Positions 62,098 through 64,000 of a DNA stretch of 64,000 nucleotides are shown one piece after another. Numbering within the stretch: the stretch's first letter is position 1; every line of letters starts with the position of its first letter. The notes under the pieces were generated by a model that did no database searches, was not told where the DNA came from, and was given only the letters and a program-made list of their open reading frames with translations. The position numbers and the translations under genes are program-made. Source of the DNA: Rosa chinensis (Eukaryota > Streptophyta > Magnoliopsida > Rosales > Rosaceae); NCBI RefSeq assembly GCF_002994745.2, contig NC_037092.1, forward strand, positions 81,029,324 through 81,093,323, written 5' to 3'.

Positions 62098-62511
62098 GAT
62101 CTGCAACAAGTACAATGGATACGACATCGACAAGTAGAAGGACTCTAACGTCTCCGGCGACGATGCCTTCGCTCGCCTCTACTTCGCCATTGAGTCCGAC
62201 ATTGAAGCTGCTCTTCAGGTTCAGTCTCTTTCTCAGTTTCTTTCTGATTCAAACTGTGTGTTTCGGAGCGATGAAATCTCTTTGAGAGTTCAGAATTTCG
62301 AATCTCTTTGAAATTGACTAGAATTTTAGTTATGATTTGGTTATTTTTCAAATTGAGACTGAATTTTGAGTAATTTTGATCTGCATAAAGTGGAGCTTAC
62401 TTCAAAAGAGAAAAGTAGGGCATATGCAGTTGATCTGAATGCCGAGATTCGCCGGACCAAGGCTCGATTGCTTAAAGAGTTCCCAAGTTGTAGAGATTGG
62501 CTGTGAAGAAG
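62098..62511 (+). pseudogene. SYP7-type syntaxin (Qc-SNARE) gene fragment
   Basis: An exon-like segment 62098-62218 reads ICNKYNGYDIDK, stop, KDSNVSGDDAFARLYFAIES, DIEAALQ and a GT donor, as in SYP71/SYP72 N-termini. A second segment, 62387-62511, reads VELTSKEKSRAYAVDLNAEI and RRTKARLLKE. There a one-base deletion and a TAG replacing a Gln codon precede RLAVKK. The usual CAG acceptor before it reads CAT. Just upstream (62057-62097) lies a second copy of the TAGAAGGACTCT...GATGCCTTCGC stretch, 78 bp apart, so part of the exon was duplicated. The SNARE motif and membrane anchor are not seen in the window. These proteins mediate membrane fusion at the ER and plasma membrane; this copy is broken. 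Confidence 0.72.
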
Positions 62512-64000
62512 GTTGGCCTCCACTGTTTGAATCAATTCTATTATCGTGCTTCTTCGTAATTGTGCATTTCATAAAATTGTTTGAGAAATTGATGTTTAGT
62601 GTGCTACATTCTACTCAAAACTGAAAGTTGAAAGATGATTGCACTCGGATACAGTATTTTAGTACTAGATAGTAAATTGAAGTAGAAGAACATAAAGTCA
62701 CTAGCTTCATTAATAGGATCTAAAATCTGAACCTGCTACCATCCTCTTCATCTATTGGACTGCTGCTGGAAATTGGATGGAGATGTAGCTCAAAGGTTCA
62801 AATAGCTTGGATTTTATTTGCTATTTGCTTGTGATTGGTGCAACTATGATATCTGATATTTTGTTGGTTAAAAATTTGCAGCACACACATTTTGTTTGCT
62901 TACAGAAAATTGGGATACAGGATATTTTTGTTGTATCCTCTATATTTCTGTGTCCTCATGCATCGCTAAAATTCTGTAATTTCTAGGACTGGTATAATAG
63001 CAGCTGGTATTAATTACCACTTTGCAGATTGACAGCTCTTCAAGTAGAGTATGTTTTTAATCTCATGTGTGAATCACCACTTTTTAGTTGTGTTAATGCT
63101 TTTATTCGTATCACATACATTAGTTTTCCATCATGTAAACCATTACAGGTTGTTGCTCGTTGATGATTACATAATTTAGTTGTTTATACATTTCTCTTAT
63201 TTGTAGCTCTTGAGAAGTTGCTGAAGGATTTTGCTAGTAGATTTGCTACTGGAAATGAAGTGTATATGGTCTCTCCTAAAATTCTCTCCTTTATACATCC
63301 CTTTAGCTTCACTCCTACCTAAGTCTCTTTGGTTTAACCAATATGAACTGACAAAACTTGTTTTAACCTAAGACATTGTGAGATGACATCAGTTAGTTGC
63401 AATAGTTCGATATCTATGTGAATGAGCCATTTTGAAATTGGTTTTTCTGAAGCAATAGAAGAGACTTGATTGTTGTTTTTTCTTTTTCCCCAACCATTTG
63501 AGCTCTTTAAAGCAAATCTGATCAATTAGATGTTTCTAATTGCAGACTGACGTGTTCTTAGCACCATAGATTACTATAGCTACAGCAAGGTTCAATATAA
63601 ACATGGTAAACTCTATTCCATTTCTATATTCGATCTTTTCCTTGGTCTTTAATTTGCTTTTTGACTTTAGAGCACCAATAGTTTCCTCCTGATCATTTTA
63701 TTTTGAGAATTGAGAGGTTTGCATTCTCTGTAAATTCTATGAAATAACTTCAGGGTTAAACTGAAATAGTAAATTTTGTAGCTCTTTATTAATATCTTAT
63801 TCAATATTGTCTAGTTCCAACTTCGATGAGGAAACAAGAGGCATCCGTAAGTGTTGAAATTTATCATGAAGATCCAAAGTGAAGCTATTTTCTTATGAAA
63901 CAAGATGTATTTGAAGTGGAATGTGCAGTGAATGTTTGAGGCAATCCACCTCAGTGGCTTTACACTACCACATATAAAGCAAGCTTGCATATTTTAATCC
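62512..64000. other. Downstream sequence, possibly syntaxin introns; nothing assigned
   Basis: AT-rich, intron-like DNA. A coding-like patch at about 63207-63262 (LEKLLKDFASRFATGNE, after TTTGTAG) and another near 63815-63880 could be exons of the same or another gene, but neither matches the syntaxin family convincingly. The window ends here. Confidence 0.4.

Overview
This 64 kb window is nuclear DNA from a flowering plant. The evidence is spliced GT-AG genes with plant-type products (DDI1, subtilase SBT5, BTB/POZ, HMA), L1-type LINEs with plant zf-RVT and RNase H domains, Ty1-copia LTR elements, and hAT, PIF/Harbinger and Mutator-like DNA transposons. The style of the copia family, with TTATCAGCACGA next to the LTR and a CLADSxTTHTIL protease, suggests a eudicot and possibly Rosaceae. 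That lineage call is an impression, not a result.

Layout. 1-3447: the 5' half of a reverse-strand copia element (5' LTR, leader, gag, start of protease), with a hAT-like element nested in its leader. 3454-7216: a PIF/Harbinger element with 3-bp target duplications. It carries a broken transposase and, unexpectedly, several consecutive exons plus introns of the meiotic recombinase gene DMC1. 7499-11689: an apparently intact 16-exon DDI1 gene (ubiquitin-like, retropepsin, UBA). 12397-19591: a head-to-head pair of decayed kelch-like genes of an unassigned plant family. The forward copy is split by a 5'-truncated LINE with a perfect 18-bp target duplication, and a third small fragment follows. 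19817-27667: two tandem, reverse-strand, apparently intact SBT5-type subtilisin-like protease genes with matching 11-exon structures.

27668-37560 is repeat-rich: a 114-bp tandem duplication, an LTR-like GC-rich block, (TA)n tracts, a 1.46-kb Mutator-like element with about 375-bp terminal inverted repeats and a probable captured U-box E3 ligase (PUB17-like) fragment, a non-coding poly-A retroposon with 15-bp target duplications, and a fairly young LINE with only two in-frame stops. 38456-40458: an intact BTB/POZ gene (At1g21780 type) whose first intron is internally duplicated. 43701-44656: a second Mutator-like element without a transposase. 45151-47625: a reverse-strand LINE. 47850-48821 and 55288 onward: a degenerate tandem repeat split by a complete but decayed copia element (48822-55287, ATTTT target duplications, 237-bp LTRs). 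55600-59530: LINE and MITE remnants and dispersed repeats. 59810-60355: a small HMA-domain gene. 62098-62511: a broken syntaxin SYP7-type fragment.

Functionally these are ordinary dispersed genes: protein quality control (DDI1), extracellular proteolysis (two SBTs), CUL3-type substrate adaptor (BTB) and a metal-binding-fold protein (HMA). The most interesting signal is that two different DNA transposon superfamilies in one window have each apparently captured host exons: DMC1 in a PIF/Harbinger element and a PUB17-like exon in a MULE. All calls were made by reading the sequence; no database search was run.
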